Made by a program: the position numbers and the translations under genes | From: UBA1359 sp029570385 | GTDB lineage: Bacteria; Patescibacteriota; Patescibacteriia; Patescibacteriales; Patescibacteriaceae | DNA: 61,456 nucleotides | Reading direction: 5' to 3' | Assembly (NCBI GenBank): GCA_035351315.1 | Contig: DAOPVX010000004.1 | Span: 1-61,456 of the forward strand | Shown: positions 34,432 to 42,952 of the stretch, one piece after another | Layout of the letters: every line of letters starts with the position of its first letter | Position numbering within the stretch: the first letter of the stretch is position 1 | Notes under the pieces: model-generated | The model's database searches: none | Seen by the model: only the letters and a program-made list of their open reading frames with translations | Told to the model about the DNA's origin: nothing

Positions 34432-35376
34432 ATGAAACAGCGACCAGTATTTATTCAAGAAAATGTCCGACTAGCACCACTAACGACTTATCAGATTGGC
34501 GGACCGGCTCAATTTTTGGCCAAAATTAATTCTTTAGAAGAATTAACTTCGGCAATTGATTGGGCGACAGAAGACCATTGGCCAATTTATTTTTTAGGCG
34601 GTGGTAGTAATTTATTGATCAGTGATCAAGGAGTGGCTGGTCTTGTTATTACTTTAACGGAGCCAGAGCCAATCTTTACTGATAAAATAGTGGAAGTGGG
34701 AGCTGGTCATAGCTTGTCTAAACTGGTTACAGCTTGTATTGATCATGGATTAGCCGGTTTGGAGTGGGCTGCGGGTATTCCCGGCCAGGTTGGCGGCGCA
34801 GTCCGTGGTAATGCCGGCGCTTTTGGCGGTTGGTTGGCCGATCGAGTTATTGAAGTAGTGGCTTATAATATTAAATCTAAGCAGATTGAAGTCATCTCAG
34901 CTCAAGATTGCCAATATGCTTATCGACATAGTATTTTTAAAGATCGTGCTGAGCTATTGATTTGGTCAGTTAAATTAGCTTTAGAAATTGGTAATCAGGC
35001 TGAGCTGCAGAAAATAGCCGATGAGCATCGGTCTTATCGACGCCAACGCCATCCGTTATTACCAAGCGCCGGCTGCGTTTTTAAAAATCCGGCCGTTGAT
35101 GAGGTGGCTAGGTTGGCCCCGAAATTATTACAGGCAGCTCAGTCAGTGGGAGCGGTTAGTCGCGGTGAAGTGTCAGCTGGGTTTATTATTAGTCAGGCCG
35201 GATTGGCTGGCTATTCAATTGGTCCAGCTCAAATCAGTCGGCAGCACTCTAATTTTTTGGTTAATAACGGCGGAGCGACGGCTGAACAAATGCGTCAATT
35301 GATTGAATATGTCAAAACCGAGATCAGGCATCAGTATAATTTAGAATTTATTCCCGAGGTGGCTTTGTGGCCTTGA
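34432..35376 (+). CDS. murB: UDP-N-acetylenolpyruvoylglucosamine reductase
   Basis: A 314-residue FAD enzyme that reduces enolpyruvyl-UDP-GlcNAc to UDP-MurNAc with NADPH. FAD-binding motifs are LTTYQIGGPAQFLA, LGGGSNLLISDQGVAG and GAGHSLSKL with EWAAGIPGQVGGAVRGNAGA. The C-terminal part has YRRQRHPLLPSAGCVFKNPA and the HSNFLVNNGGATA substrate motif. It ends in TGA, evidence that UGA is a stop here. It is the last gene of the mur run and is followed by a terminator. Confidence 0.95.
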   Translation: MKQRPVFIQENVRLAPLTTYQIGGPAQFLAKINSLEELTSAIDWATEDHWPIYFLGGGSNLLISDQGVAGLVITLTEPEPIFTDKIVEVGAGHSLSKLVTACIDHGLAGLEWAAGIPGQVGGAVRGNAGAFGGWLADRVIEVVAYNIKSKQIEVISAQDCQYAYRHSIFKDRAELLIWSVKLALEIGNQAELQKIADEHRSYRRQRHPLLPSAGCVFKNPAVDEVARLAPKLLQAAQSVGAVSRGEVSAGFIISQAGLAGYSIGPAQISRQHSNFLVNNGGATAEQMRQLIEYVKTEIRHQYNLEFIPEVALWP

Positions 35377-35382
35377 TATCAG

Positions 35383-35410
35383 TTGATTTTTTAATGGTAT
35401 TTGCTATACT
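35383..35410 (+). promoter_or_regulatory. Candidate promoter of mreB
   Basis: TTGATT at 35383-35388 and TATACT at 35405-35410 with 16-base spacing. The -10 directly abuts the terminator hairpin that ends the mur operon, so transcription would start inside the hairpin's first arm or loop. Confidence 0.55.
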
Positions 35411-35438
35411 AAACTCAGGCTTTTGGCCTGAGTTTTTC
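35411..35438 (+). terminator. Intrinsic terminator of the mur operon
   Basis: AAACTCAGGC (35411-35420), loop TTTTG, GCCTGAGTTT (35426-35435) and a T-run to 35437. It ends 21 bases before the mreB start. Confidence 0.88.
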
Positions 35439-35457
35439 TATCTATTTTTGATTTTTC

Positions 35458-36465
35458 ATGTTTATTAATCGCATCGCTATTGATTTGGGAACAACCTATA
35501 CTTTAGTTCATCTGCCCAAGAAAGGTGTTATTGTTAATGAGCCTAGCGTGGTGGCTGTTTCCATGACTGATAAAAAGATTTTGGCCGTTGGTGATGAGGC
35601 CAAGGATATGGTTGGTCGCACGCCGGATACGATTATTGCCATTAAGCCGCTCAAAGACGGCGTTATTGCTGATTATCATACAACCGAGGTCATGATTCGT
35701 TATTTTATTAATAAGGCCTTAGGCGGTATTCGTTTGTTTCGGCCGGAAGTAATGGTGGCTGTGCCGGCCGGTATTACTTCAACTGAGCGTCGGGCTGTTA
35801 TTGATGCCACTTTAGGCGCTGGAGCCAAGGCTGCCTATCTGATTAAAGAACCAGTCGCGGCGGCTATTGGTGCCGGCATTCCGGTTGGTTCAGCCTCCGG
35901 GCACATGATTATTGATATCGGCGGTGGCACGGCTGAAATGGCTGTTATTTCTTTGGGCGGAGTAGTGACTGCCACCTCGGTACGGGTTGGTGGCAATAAG
36001 ATTGATTTGGCCATTATTGAATATATTCGTCGAAAATATAATTTGGCTATTGGCGAGCGGACAGCCGAAGAAATTAAGATCGGTGTCGGCAGCGCGCTTT
36101 ATTTGACTGATAAATTATCTATTAATATCAAAGGGCGGGATATTTTAACCGGTTTGCCGAAAACTGTTACTGTTACTTCCGATGATGTTACCGAGGCAAT
36201 CCAGCATGAGTTAGAAGCGATTATTGGGGCGGCCAAAAATATCCTACGTGAAACTCCGCCTGAATTAGCCTCGGATATTATGGAAAAAGGTATTGTTTTA
36301 AGCGGTGGTACAGCTTTATTATGCAATTTAGATCAATTGATTGCCCGAACAACCGATGTGCCGGTATTTATAGCTGATGATCCGCGAACTTGCGTGGTTA
36401 AGGGAACCGGTATTGCTTTAGAGAATCTGGATAGCTATAAGCGTTCAATTTTTGCCACGCGGTAA
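35458..36465 (+). CDS. mreB: Rod-shape actin MreB
   Basis: A 335-residue bacterial actin that guides cell-wall elongation. It has the phosphate-1 loop IDLGTTYTLVHL, NEPSVVAV, KPLKDGVIADY, the phosphate-2 loop IDIGGGTAEMAVISL, and the adenosine motif VLSGGTALLCNLDQL. No mreC, mreD or PBP2 gene is next to it, although rodA is elsewhere in the window. It has a candidate promoter of its own and is followed 4 bases later by a GT4 gene. Confidence 0.95.
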   Translation: MFINRIAIDLGTTYTLVHLPKKGVIVNEPSVVAVSMTDKKILAVGDEAKDMVGRTPDTIIAIKPLKDGVIADYHTTEVMIRYFINKALGGIRLFRPEVMVAVPAGITSTERRAVIDATLGAGAKAAYLIKEPVAAAIGAGIPVGSASGHMIIDIGGGTAEMAVISLGGVVTATSVRVGGNKIDLAIIEYIRRKYNLAIGERTAEEIKIGVGSALYLTDKLSINIKGRDILTGLPKTVTVTSDDVTEAIQHELEAIIGAAKNILRETPPELASDIMEKGIVLSGGTALLCNLDQLIARTTDVPVFIADDPRTCVVKGTGIALENLDSYKRSIFATR

Positions 36466-36469
36466 ATAT

Positions 36470-37606
36470 ATGGTAATTGGTATTGATGCTTCCAGGGCCA
36501 ATCGGCCGAATAAAACTGGTACTGAATGGTATTCTTATCATTTAATTAAGCAATTGGCGGCTATTGATCGGCATAATCACTATATTCTTTACTCTAATAA
36601 GCCATTAGAGCCAGGCTTAGCTGAGTTGTGCCAGCAGTATTCTAATTTTAAATCCAAGGTGCTCAATTGGCCTTTTAGCCGATTCTGGACATTGGGTCGT
36701 TTAACTTTAGAGATGATTGTTCGTCCGCCTGATGTTTTGTTTGTGCCAGCGCATGTTTTACCATTACTATCTAGGGCTAAGTTGGTGAATACTATTCACG
36801 ATGTTGGTTTTATGGCGTTTCCCAATCTTTATGGCCGCCACGCTGCTCGTTATCTGCGCTGGTCAACTAAGTGGGCGCTAGCCAAGGCCCAGCGGCTGAT
36901 TGCTATTTCCGAATTTACTAAGCAGGAGATTCAACGTTATTTTTCGGCCGATTGGTCCAAAATTAAGGTCGTTTATAATGGTTACGATAGCAGCTTTTAT
37001 AAGCCAGAGAGCGAGCCTAATCACGATCAACGCATTCTAGCCGATTATAATATTGAACAGCCTTATTTATTATATATCGGACGGCTGGAGAATAAAAAAA
37101 ATATGGTCGGTCTGCTCAATGGCTTTCGTCAATATTGCCAAGACCAACCGCGGAGTCGGCTTAAATTAGTTTTAGCCGGTCAGCGTAGTGCTGATTTTGC
37201 TCAAGTTAGCAATTTGCTGAGCGATCCGATTTTAGCGAAGCGTTGTGTGGAGTTGGGTTGGACACCAATGACGGCTTTACCCAGTTTGTTGCGCCAAGCG
37301 CAAGCTTTTGTTTTTCCGTCTTGGTATGAAGGTTTTGGTATGCCTATTTTAGAAGCGATGGCCTCAGGCACACCGGTCTTATCGTCTAATACCGGTTCTT
37401 TGCCAGAAATTGGCGGCGAGGCGGTTTTATATTTTGATCCGGCTAATCCGGTTGATTTAGCCGCCAAGATTGAAGTAGTTATTAAAAATAATGATTTACG
37501 TCAGCGTTTAATTAAAGCTGGTTTGAAGCGGGCGGCTGGTTTTAGCTGGACTAAGACCGCTCAAGCAACTTTAAAAATTTTACAAGAAGCTCATGCAGCT
37601 CAATAA
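36470..37606 (+). CDS. Glycosyltransferase family 4
   Basis: A 378-residue GT-B enzyme starting at the ATG at 36470 (MVIGIDASRANRPNKTGTEW); the open frame to 36452 overlaps mreB. It contains NTIHDVGFM, LIAISEFTKQEIQRYF, YLLYIGRLENKKNM and the donor motif YEGFGMPILEAMASGTPV. The substrate is unknown. The 3' end overlaps the subtilase gene by 14 bases, so mreB, this gene and the protease are likely one transcript at the head of the surface region. Confidence 0.92.
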   Translation: MVIGIDASRANRPNKTGTEWYSYHLIKQLAAIDRHNHYILYSNKPLEPGLAELCQQYSNFKSKVLNWPFSRFWTLGRLTLEMIVRPPDVLFVPAHVLPLLSRAKLVNTIHDVGFMAFPNLYGRHAARYLRWSTKWALAKAQRLIAISEFTKQEIQRYFSADWSKIKVVYNGYDSSFYKPESEPNHDQRILADYNIEQPYLLYIGRLENKKNMVGLLNGFRQYCQDQPRSRLKLVLAGQRSADFAQVSNLLSDPILAKRCVELGWTPMTALPSLLRQAQAFVFPSWYEGFGMPILEAMASGTPVLSSNTGSLPEIGGEAVLYFDPANPVDLAAKIEVVIKNNDLRQRLIKAGLKRAAGFSWTKTAQATLKILQEAHAAQ

Positions 37607-39707
37607 ATATTCAAAAAATTTTTATATTTGGGGTGGGTTAATCTTGAGTTGGCTGGCTTTGATTGTTCAGCCAGCGATGGCCAGCGATAGTTATGTGGCA
37701 GCCGATATTTATCGGGCGGCTTTAGCGCCGTCAGATAGCTATTATAGCAATCAGTGGTATTTACAAAAGATTAAGGCGCAAATAGCCTGGGAAGAGCGGC
37801 GAGAGAGCCCGGATATTGTTATTGCCATTATTGATTCTGGTGTTCAAATTAATCATCCTGATCTAAAAGATAATATTTGGCGCAATAGCCGCGAGATCCC
37901 CAATAATCATAAAGATGATGACGGCAACGGTTTCATTGACGATGTTAACGGCTGGGATTTTGTTAATAATTCTGCCGATCCTAATCCCAAATTTGCCGCT
38001 AATTTTACCGAGGATGGTGTTTTTCATGGCACAATTGTCGCCGGTGTGGCTGCGGCGGCCGGCAATAATGCGGCTGGCGTAGCTGGCGTTACTTGGCGAG
38101 CGCAAATCATGCCGCTAAAAGCCTTGGATGATCAAGGAGTCGGCAGTACTTTTAGGATAATTCAAGCCATTGATTACGCTATTAATAATGGAGCGGATAT
38201 TATTAATTTAAGTTTTGTTGGTTATGGTTATAGCCAGAGCTTAGCGGAAGCGATTGAACGGGCATACCGAGCCGGGGTAATTGTAGTAGCCGCGGCCGGC
38301 AATGAAGAATCGGGCGGCTATGGTCATTCATTGGATAAATTGCCGATGTATCCAGCCTGTCATGATGGCGATAAAAATATGGTTATCGGCGTGGCTTCAA
38401 CTGATGCTTTAGATCAGAAAACTAATTTTTCCAGCTATGGATCGCGCTGCGTTGACATTGCCGCGCCCGGGGTCAGTATTTATAGTACAGTGGTTTATGC
38501 TCCTAATCAACAGATTGATGGCCAGCCGTTGGATAAATATTATGATGGATACTGGTCTGGAACATCGGTTTCCGTGCCGATGGTTAGCGGCGCGCTGGCC
38601 TTAATTATGCAGCAAAATCCTAGTCTCAAACGGGATGAGCTAATCAAAGTATTGCTCAATAACGCTGACGACATTACTCGCCTTAATATGAATTATTTAG
38701 GCCAACTAGGCCGCGGCCGGTTAAATGTCGCTTCGGCCATCAACGATGCTTCGTTACAGTTAGTTAATCAGGTTAATCGAATTTTGGTAGCTCCAGCTTC
38801 TTCCAGTAGTCAGCCGATTCGTATTTTGGATGCTACCGGTAAAGCTTTAGCTGAATTTTATGCTTTTGGTGTTAAATTTCCTTATGGCCTTAGGGTAGCC
38901 AGCGGCGATTTAGATAATGATGGATCACCAGAGATAGTTGTCGTTCCTGATAAAGGCGGTCAGTCAGCGGTTAAAATTTTTAATTATAAAGGCAAGCTAG
39001 TCGGTCAATTTATTGCTTGGCGCAAAGATTTTACCGCCGGTCTCAGGGTAGCAGTTGGCAATATTGATAGTGATAAAGCTGGCGAAATAATCGTGGCTAC
39101 TGGCAGCGGCGCCAAGAATGAAGTTAAAGTTTTTACGGCTCAAGGTGTTTTAAAAACCAAATTTCGCCCTTATAATCAAAATTTTACCGGCGGTGTCAGT
39201 TTAGCTGTTGGCGATATTGATGGCGATAATGTTGATGAAATTATTACCGGTGCCGGACCGGGTGGCGGTCCGCATGTGCGAATTTTTAGTGGTTCCGGCC
39301 AGTTGAAAGGTGAGTTTATGGCTTATGAGAGTAATTTTCGTGGCGGTATCCAAGTAGCGGCCGGTAATCTGAATTATGGGGCTAAAGCTAATCAGGATGA
39401 AATTATTGTTTCGTCTGGAGCTGGCCGCCAACCGCAAGTTCGCATTTTTAGCGCTAAGGGTCAATTATTGTCCAGTTTTTTGGCTTTTAATGATAAATTT
39501 CGCCAAGGTTTCAGCGTCGCTTTAAGCGATATTGATAATAACGGTTTGCCGGATATTGTGACTTCGGCCGGACCGGGTGGCGGTCCGCATGTGCGGATTT
39601 TTGATGCTTTCGGTGATTTGCGGCAATCATGGTATGTCTATAATCAGGCCTATGATGGTGGAGTTAATGCTGCCGCGCTTAATTTAAATAAGCAATATTT
39701 TAACTAA
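37593..39707 (+). CDS. Secreted subtilisin-like serine protease with FG-GAP/VCBS-type repeats
   Basis: A 704-residue exported protein. A signal peptide spans about 1-30 (ends QPAMA). The S8 protease domain has D81 in IAIIDSGVQINHPDL, H145 in HGTIVAGVAAA, oxyanion N237 in AAAGNEESG and S325 in SGTSVSVPMVSGALAL, so the triad is complete. Residues about 400-700 are beta-propeller-like repeats, each with ASGDLDNDGSPEIV or GDIDGDNVDEII Asp loops and GPGGGPHVRIF motifs, about six units. There is no C-terminal anchor, so it is probably released or held by glycan contact. The start overlaps the upstream GT4 gene by 14 bases. Targets are unknown. Confidence 0.93.
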   Translation: MQLNKYSKNFYIWGGLILSWLALIVQPAMASDSYVAADIYRAALAPSDSYYSNQWYLQKIKAQIAWEERRESPDIVIAIIDSGVQINHPDLKDNIWRNSREIPNNHKDDDGNGFIDDVNGWDFVNNSADPNPKFAANFTEDGVFHGTIVAGVAAAAGNNAAGVAGVTWRAQIMPLKALDDQGVGSTFRIIQAIDYAINNGADIINLSFVGYGYSQSLAEAIERAYRAGVIVVAAAGNEESGGYGHSLDKLPMYPACHDGDKNMVIGVASTDALDQKTNFSSYGSRCVDIAAPGVSIYSTVVYAPNQQIDGQPLDKYYDGYWSGTSVSVPMVSGALALIMQQNPSLKRDELIKVLLNNADDITRLNMNYLGQLGRGRLNVASAINDASLQLVNQVNRILVAPASSSSQPIRILDATGKALAEFYAFGVKFPYGLRVASGDLDNDGSPEIVVVPDKGGQSAVKIFNYKGKLVGQFIAWRKDFTAGLRVAVGNIDSDKAGEIIVATGSGAKNEVKVFTAQGVLKTKFRPYNQNFTGGVSLAVGDIDGDNVDEIITGAGPGGGPHVRIFSGSGQLKGEFMAYESNFRGGIQVAAGNLNYGAKANQDEIIVSSGAGRQPQVRIFSAKGQLLSSFLAFNDKFRQGFSVALSDIDNNGLPDIVTSAGPGGGPHVRIFDAFGDLRQSWYVYNQAYDGGVNAAALNLNKQYFN
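39252..39595 (+). repeat. Identical 29-base units inside the FG-GAP repeats
   Basis: A 29-base sequence at 39252-39280 recurs exactly at 39567-39595. It encodes AGPGGGPHVR in both repeats. Identity at silent positions points to recent duplication or gene conversion between propeller blades. Confidence 0.8.
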
Positions 39708-39715
39708 ATAAATTT

Positions 39716-40741
39716 ATGTTAGTCCAAAAGATTTTTGACAAGAAGAATGTTTTAGTAACTGGCGGCGCTGGTTTTATTGGGTCTCATTTATGCGATGAGT
39801 TGATTAAAGCCAATAAAGTTATTTGCGTAGATAATTTTACCAGCGGCAACGAGCGGAATATTGATCATCTCTTATCTAATCCTGATTTTATATTTATTCG
39901 TCATGACATGACCGAGCCTTTAGATTTACTGGCTCTTCCAGAATTGGAGCGGTTTAAAATTAAATTTCAGGGTATTCAAGAGATTTATAATTTAGCCTGT
40001 CCGATGTCGCCGGTTGACTTTATGGCCAATCGCTTAGCTAATTTGTTGGCTAATTCAACAGCCGTCTTCCAGGTTTTAGAGATGGCTCGTCAATATCAAG
40101 CTAAGTTGCTGCACTTTTCGTCATCAGTGGTTTATGGCAGTCGCGAACAGCACAATGGTTCTAAGGTGTCCGAAAATGAGTTGGGTATTATTGATCAGCT
40201 ATCTGATCGAGCGTGTTATGATGAAGGTAAGCGGTTTGCTGAAACAATGGTCAACACTTATCGGCAGTTTCATGGTATCAATGCTAAAATTATTCGCTTA
40301 TTCCGGATTTATGGTCCGCGCTTGCCGATCAATCAGGGGCACATGATACCAGATTTTATTATTAACGCTCTAGACAATAAGGATTTGGTAATTAACGGTG
40401 ATGAGAAATTTTCGTCTTCGTTGTGCTATGTGTCTGATGCGGTTGATGGTGTTATCAAGCTGATGCAGAGTGATTTGCCAGGGCCAGTCAATATCGGTTC
40501 GGAAATGGATATCAACATCACTGATGTGGCCAAGAAGATTATTGAAAAAACTGGCAGCCAATCCAAAATTAGTTATAACGACAGTTTGTTATTCATGAGC
40601 AAACTCAATTTGCCAAACACTCGCTTGGCTCGTGAACAGCTCGGCTGGATGCCGGTGGCCAGTTTGGATCACGGATTAGATAAAACGATTGAAGATTTAC
40701 GTTCGAGCAAGGCAATTAAGCATTTACCAACTGATTGGTAA
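39716..40741 (+). CDS. NAD-dependent sugar epimerase/UDP-glucuronate decarboxylase-like
   Basis: A 341-residue extended short-chain dehydrogenase. The NAD loop is VTGGAGFIGSHLCDELI (residues 15-31), followed by VDNFTSGNERNI. The active site has SSVVYG and the YxxxK pair in CYDEGKRFAE, and FRIYGPRLPINQGHMIPDFI follows. The NLACPMSPVDF and DEGKR context resembles UDP-glucuronate decarboxylase (UDP-xylose synthase), but dTDP-glucose dehydratase-like enzymes are close. It would supply a nucleotide sugar to the adjacent glycosyltransferases. The next gene begins 2 bases after the stop. Confidence 0.85.
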   Translation: MLVQKIFDKKNVLVTGGAGFIGSHLCDELIKANKVICVDNFTSGNERNIDHLLSNPDFIFIRHDMTEPLDLLALPELERFKIKFQGIQEIYNLACPMSPVDFMANRLANLLANSTAVFQVLEMARQYQAKLLHFSSSVVYGSREQHNGSKVSENELGIIDQLSDRACYDEGKRFAETMVNTYRQFHGINAKIIRLFRIYGPRLPINQGHMIPDFIINALDNKDLVINGDEKFSSSLCYVSDAVDGVIKLMQSDLPGPVNIGSEMDINITDVAKKIIEKTGSQSKISYNDSLLFMSKLNLPNTRLAREQLGWMPVASLDHGLDKTIEDLRSSKAIKHLPTDW

Positions 40742-40743
40742 TT

Positions 40744-41406
40744 ATGAAGGTAATTTGCGTTATACCGGCCTGGAATGAAGCCAAGACTATTAGCCAAGTG
40801 GTGGCCGATGTCCGATCTCAAGTGGATGAGGTTGTGGTTGTCGATGATGGCTCCAGCGACGGGACAGTTGATTTAGCGGTGGCCGCTGGAGCTACAGTAT
40901 TGTTGCATCCAATTAATCGCGGCCAGGGGGCGGCATTAAGAACTGGAACACAATATGCTTTAGACAATGGAGCCGATATTATTATTCATTTTGATGCTGA
41001 CGGCCAATTTGTTGCTTCCGAAATAACCGAAATGACTGCTCCCATTATTAGCGGTTTGGCTGAGGCCGTTTTTGGTTCGCGATTTTTGGGTAAAGAGCAC
41101 AATTTGCCGCCGTTCAAGAAAAGAGTTTTATTACCGCTAGCTCGGTTGTTTAATTGGTTTTTTCTTGGCGTTAGATTTAATGATCCACAAAATGGTTTTC
41201 GAGCCCTTTCGGCTGACGCTGCCCAACGAATTAATTGGCAGCAAGATAGAATGGCTCACTGTTCAGAGATTTTGTGGTTAACCCGTCTAACCGGTATCAA
41301 GTATCAGGAGGTTGGGGTAACTGTTCATTATAGTCATTTTGGTCAGCAGATGTCAGGTGGTTGGCGAATTATTAGCGATTTATTTTTAGGACGTTTTCTT
41401 AAATAG
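40744..41406 (+). CDS. Glycosyltransferase family 2, dolichyl-phosphate-mannose-synthase-like
   Basis: A 220-residue GT-A enzyme. The N-terminus VICVIPAWNEAKTISQVVAD, then VVVVDDGSSDGT, the DXD-type motif FDADGQF, and the DPQNGFRALS acceptor loop are typical of the DPM1/DPG-synthase group. These enzymes transfer a sugar from a nucleotide to polyprenyl phosphate. No membrane helix is seen, and the following DUF2304 gene may provide the membrane part. I chose the ATG at 40744. Predicted product: a lipid-linked monosaccharide for export. Confidence 0.9.
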   Translation: MKVICVIPAWNEAKTISQVVADVRSQVDEVVVVDDGSSDGTVDLAVAAGATVLLHPINRGQGAALRTGTQYALDNGADIIIHFDADGQFVASEITEMTAPIISGLAEAVFGSRFLGKEHNLPPFKKRVLLPLARLFNWFFLGVRFNDPQNGFRALSADAAQRINWQQDRMAHCSEILWLTRLTGIKYQEVGVTVHYSHFGQQMSGGWRIISDLFLGRFLK

Positions 41407-41413
41407 TAATTAT

Positions 41414-41770
41414 ATGTTGCAAAGAATATTAGCCTTGGCGGTGATTGCTTTCTTCTTAGCTAAATTGTTCTGGCAGCAGCGCCAGCGCAAAATGGCTTGG
41501 ACAGAATTCTGCTTTTGGCTTATTTTTTGGCTAGCATCAGCGATTGCCATTATTTTTCTTAATCAAATTGATCGCTTGGTGGCCAACCTAGGATTTTCCA
41601 GCAGCGGCATTGATGTTTTATTATATAGCGGCTTGGCTGTTTGCTTATATTTTATTTTTCGCTTACGTTTGCGTCTTGAAAAAATGGATCGCCAGTTAAC
41701 CAAAATTACTAGTTCAATCGCTCGCCAGCAGCCGCGATCTAAAGATATTAATAATACCGATAGGGGGTAA
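41414..41770 (+). CDS. DUF2304 membrane protein
   Basis: A 118-residue protein with three hydrophobic helices (about 2-18, 33-50 and 67-82) and a short cytoplasmic tail rich in Arg and Lys. This is the DUF2304 layout. DUF2304 genes very often follow DPM1-like GT2 genes, as here (7 bases apart), so it is probably the membrane partner of that enzyme. Confidence 0.8.
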   Translation: MLQRILALAVIAFFLAKLFWQQRQRKMAWTEFCFWLIFWLASAIAIIFLNQIDRLVANLGFSSSGIDVLLYSGLAVCLYFIFRLRLRLEKMDRQLTKITSSIARQQPRSKDINNTDRG

Positions 41771-41779
41771 TTAACAATT

Positions 41780-42952
41780 ATGAGAATCGTCCATCTGGTT
41801 TGCACTTTTCCGCCTTATCGAGGCGGTATGGGTAGCAGCGTCCAACAGATGGTCGGTGAATTGGTGGCTAGCAATCAGGCGTATCAGGTAGCAGTCGTTT
41901 GTCCTGATTATGGCCAATGCCAAAATAATACTAATCAACAATGGGCTGGCTATCAGATTATTCGATTGGCCAGCTGGTTGAGTGTTGGTAATGCTGCAAT
42001 CTTGAAGGGTTTGAGCCAGATTTGGCGCTCAGCCGACATTGTTCATTTGCATTATCCGTTTTATGGCACCGATGGCCTTGTTTGGTGGTTAAAAAAGAAA
42101 TATCCTAAAACCAAACTAATAATTCATTATCACATGGATCCGCAAGCTGGCGGATGGCGCGGCTGGTTTTTTAAATTTTTTCGAAAATTGTTTTTAGCTC
42201 GGCTATTAAAACAGGCTGAAGCGATTACTTGCGCCTCGTTAGATTATTGGCAATCATCGGCGGCTGGTCGGTTGAAGTTAAAATTGGCTGACAAACTGTT
42301 GGCGGTACCTTTTCGGGTAGATACTGAGCGTTTTCAGCCGCGGCCCAAAGATCAACAATTAGTGGATAAACTTAGTTTGAATAATCAGCGCCCAACTATC
42401 TTAATGGTTGGCGGTTTAGATAAAGCCCATTATTTTAAAGGAGTCGATGTTTTTCTAAAGTCTTTAGCCAGTTTAAAACAAGTCAATTCCAAATTAGATT
42501 TTCAAGCCGTTATCGTCGGTGACGGCGACTTGAAAAAAGGCTATCAGGCTATGGCTGAAAGATTGGGGTTGGCTGATCGGGTCCGTTTTACCGGCGCGGT
42601 TAGCTCACAGCAATTGCCGGCTATGTATAATCTTGCTGATTTATTTGTCTTACCGTCAATTAATCGTTGTGAGGCTTTTGGTATTGTTCTCTTAGAGGCG
42701 ATGGCTAGCGGCTTGCCTTGTTTGGCTGCCAATTTACCGGGAGTCAGACAGGTAATTGCTCCCGGTGTTAACGGTCAATTGATTAAGCCGGCGGATTGGA
42801 TTGATTTGGCTGAGAAGATTGCTAGTCTTCTCAGTGACCAATCACAGCTTCGCGCTATGGCGATTGCCAGTCGTCAACGAGCTGAACAGAATTTCTCTCT
42901 AGGCCGCCCCAGTGAACTCAATGATATTTATCAACGACTGGTTGCTTTATGA
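41780..42952 (+). CDS. Glycosyltransferase family 4
   Basis: A 390-residue GT-B protein. The N-terminal FPPYRGGMGSSVQQMVGELV is the acceptor-domain glycine loop. The C-terminal half has LMVGGLDKAHYFKGVDVFLK, VIVGDGDLKKGYQAMAERLG and the donor motif RCEAFGIVLLEAMASGLPCL. A cytoplasmic GT with no membrane helix. The stop overlaps the next GT4 start by 4 bases (ATGA), so the two are translationally coupled. Confidence 0.92.
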   Translation: MRIVHLVCTFPPYRGGMGSSVQQMVGELVASNQAYQVAVVCPDYGQCQNNTNQQWAGYQIIRLASWLSVGNAAILKGLSQIWRSADIVHLHYPFYGTDGLVWWLKKKYPKTKLIIHYHMDPQAGGWRGWFFKFFRKLFLARLLKQAEAITCASLDYWQSSAAGRLKLKLADKLLAVPFRVDTERFQPRPKDQQLVDKLSLNNQRPTILMVGGLDKAHYFKGVDVFLKSLASLKQVNSKLDFQAVIVGDGDLKKGYQAMAERLGLADRVRFTGAVSSQQLPAMYNLADLFVLPSINRCEAFGIVLLEAMASGLPCLAANLPGVRQVIAPGVNGQLIKPADWIDLAEKIASLLSDQSQLRAMAIASRQRAEQNFSLGRPSELNDIYQRLVAL

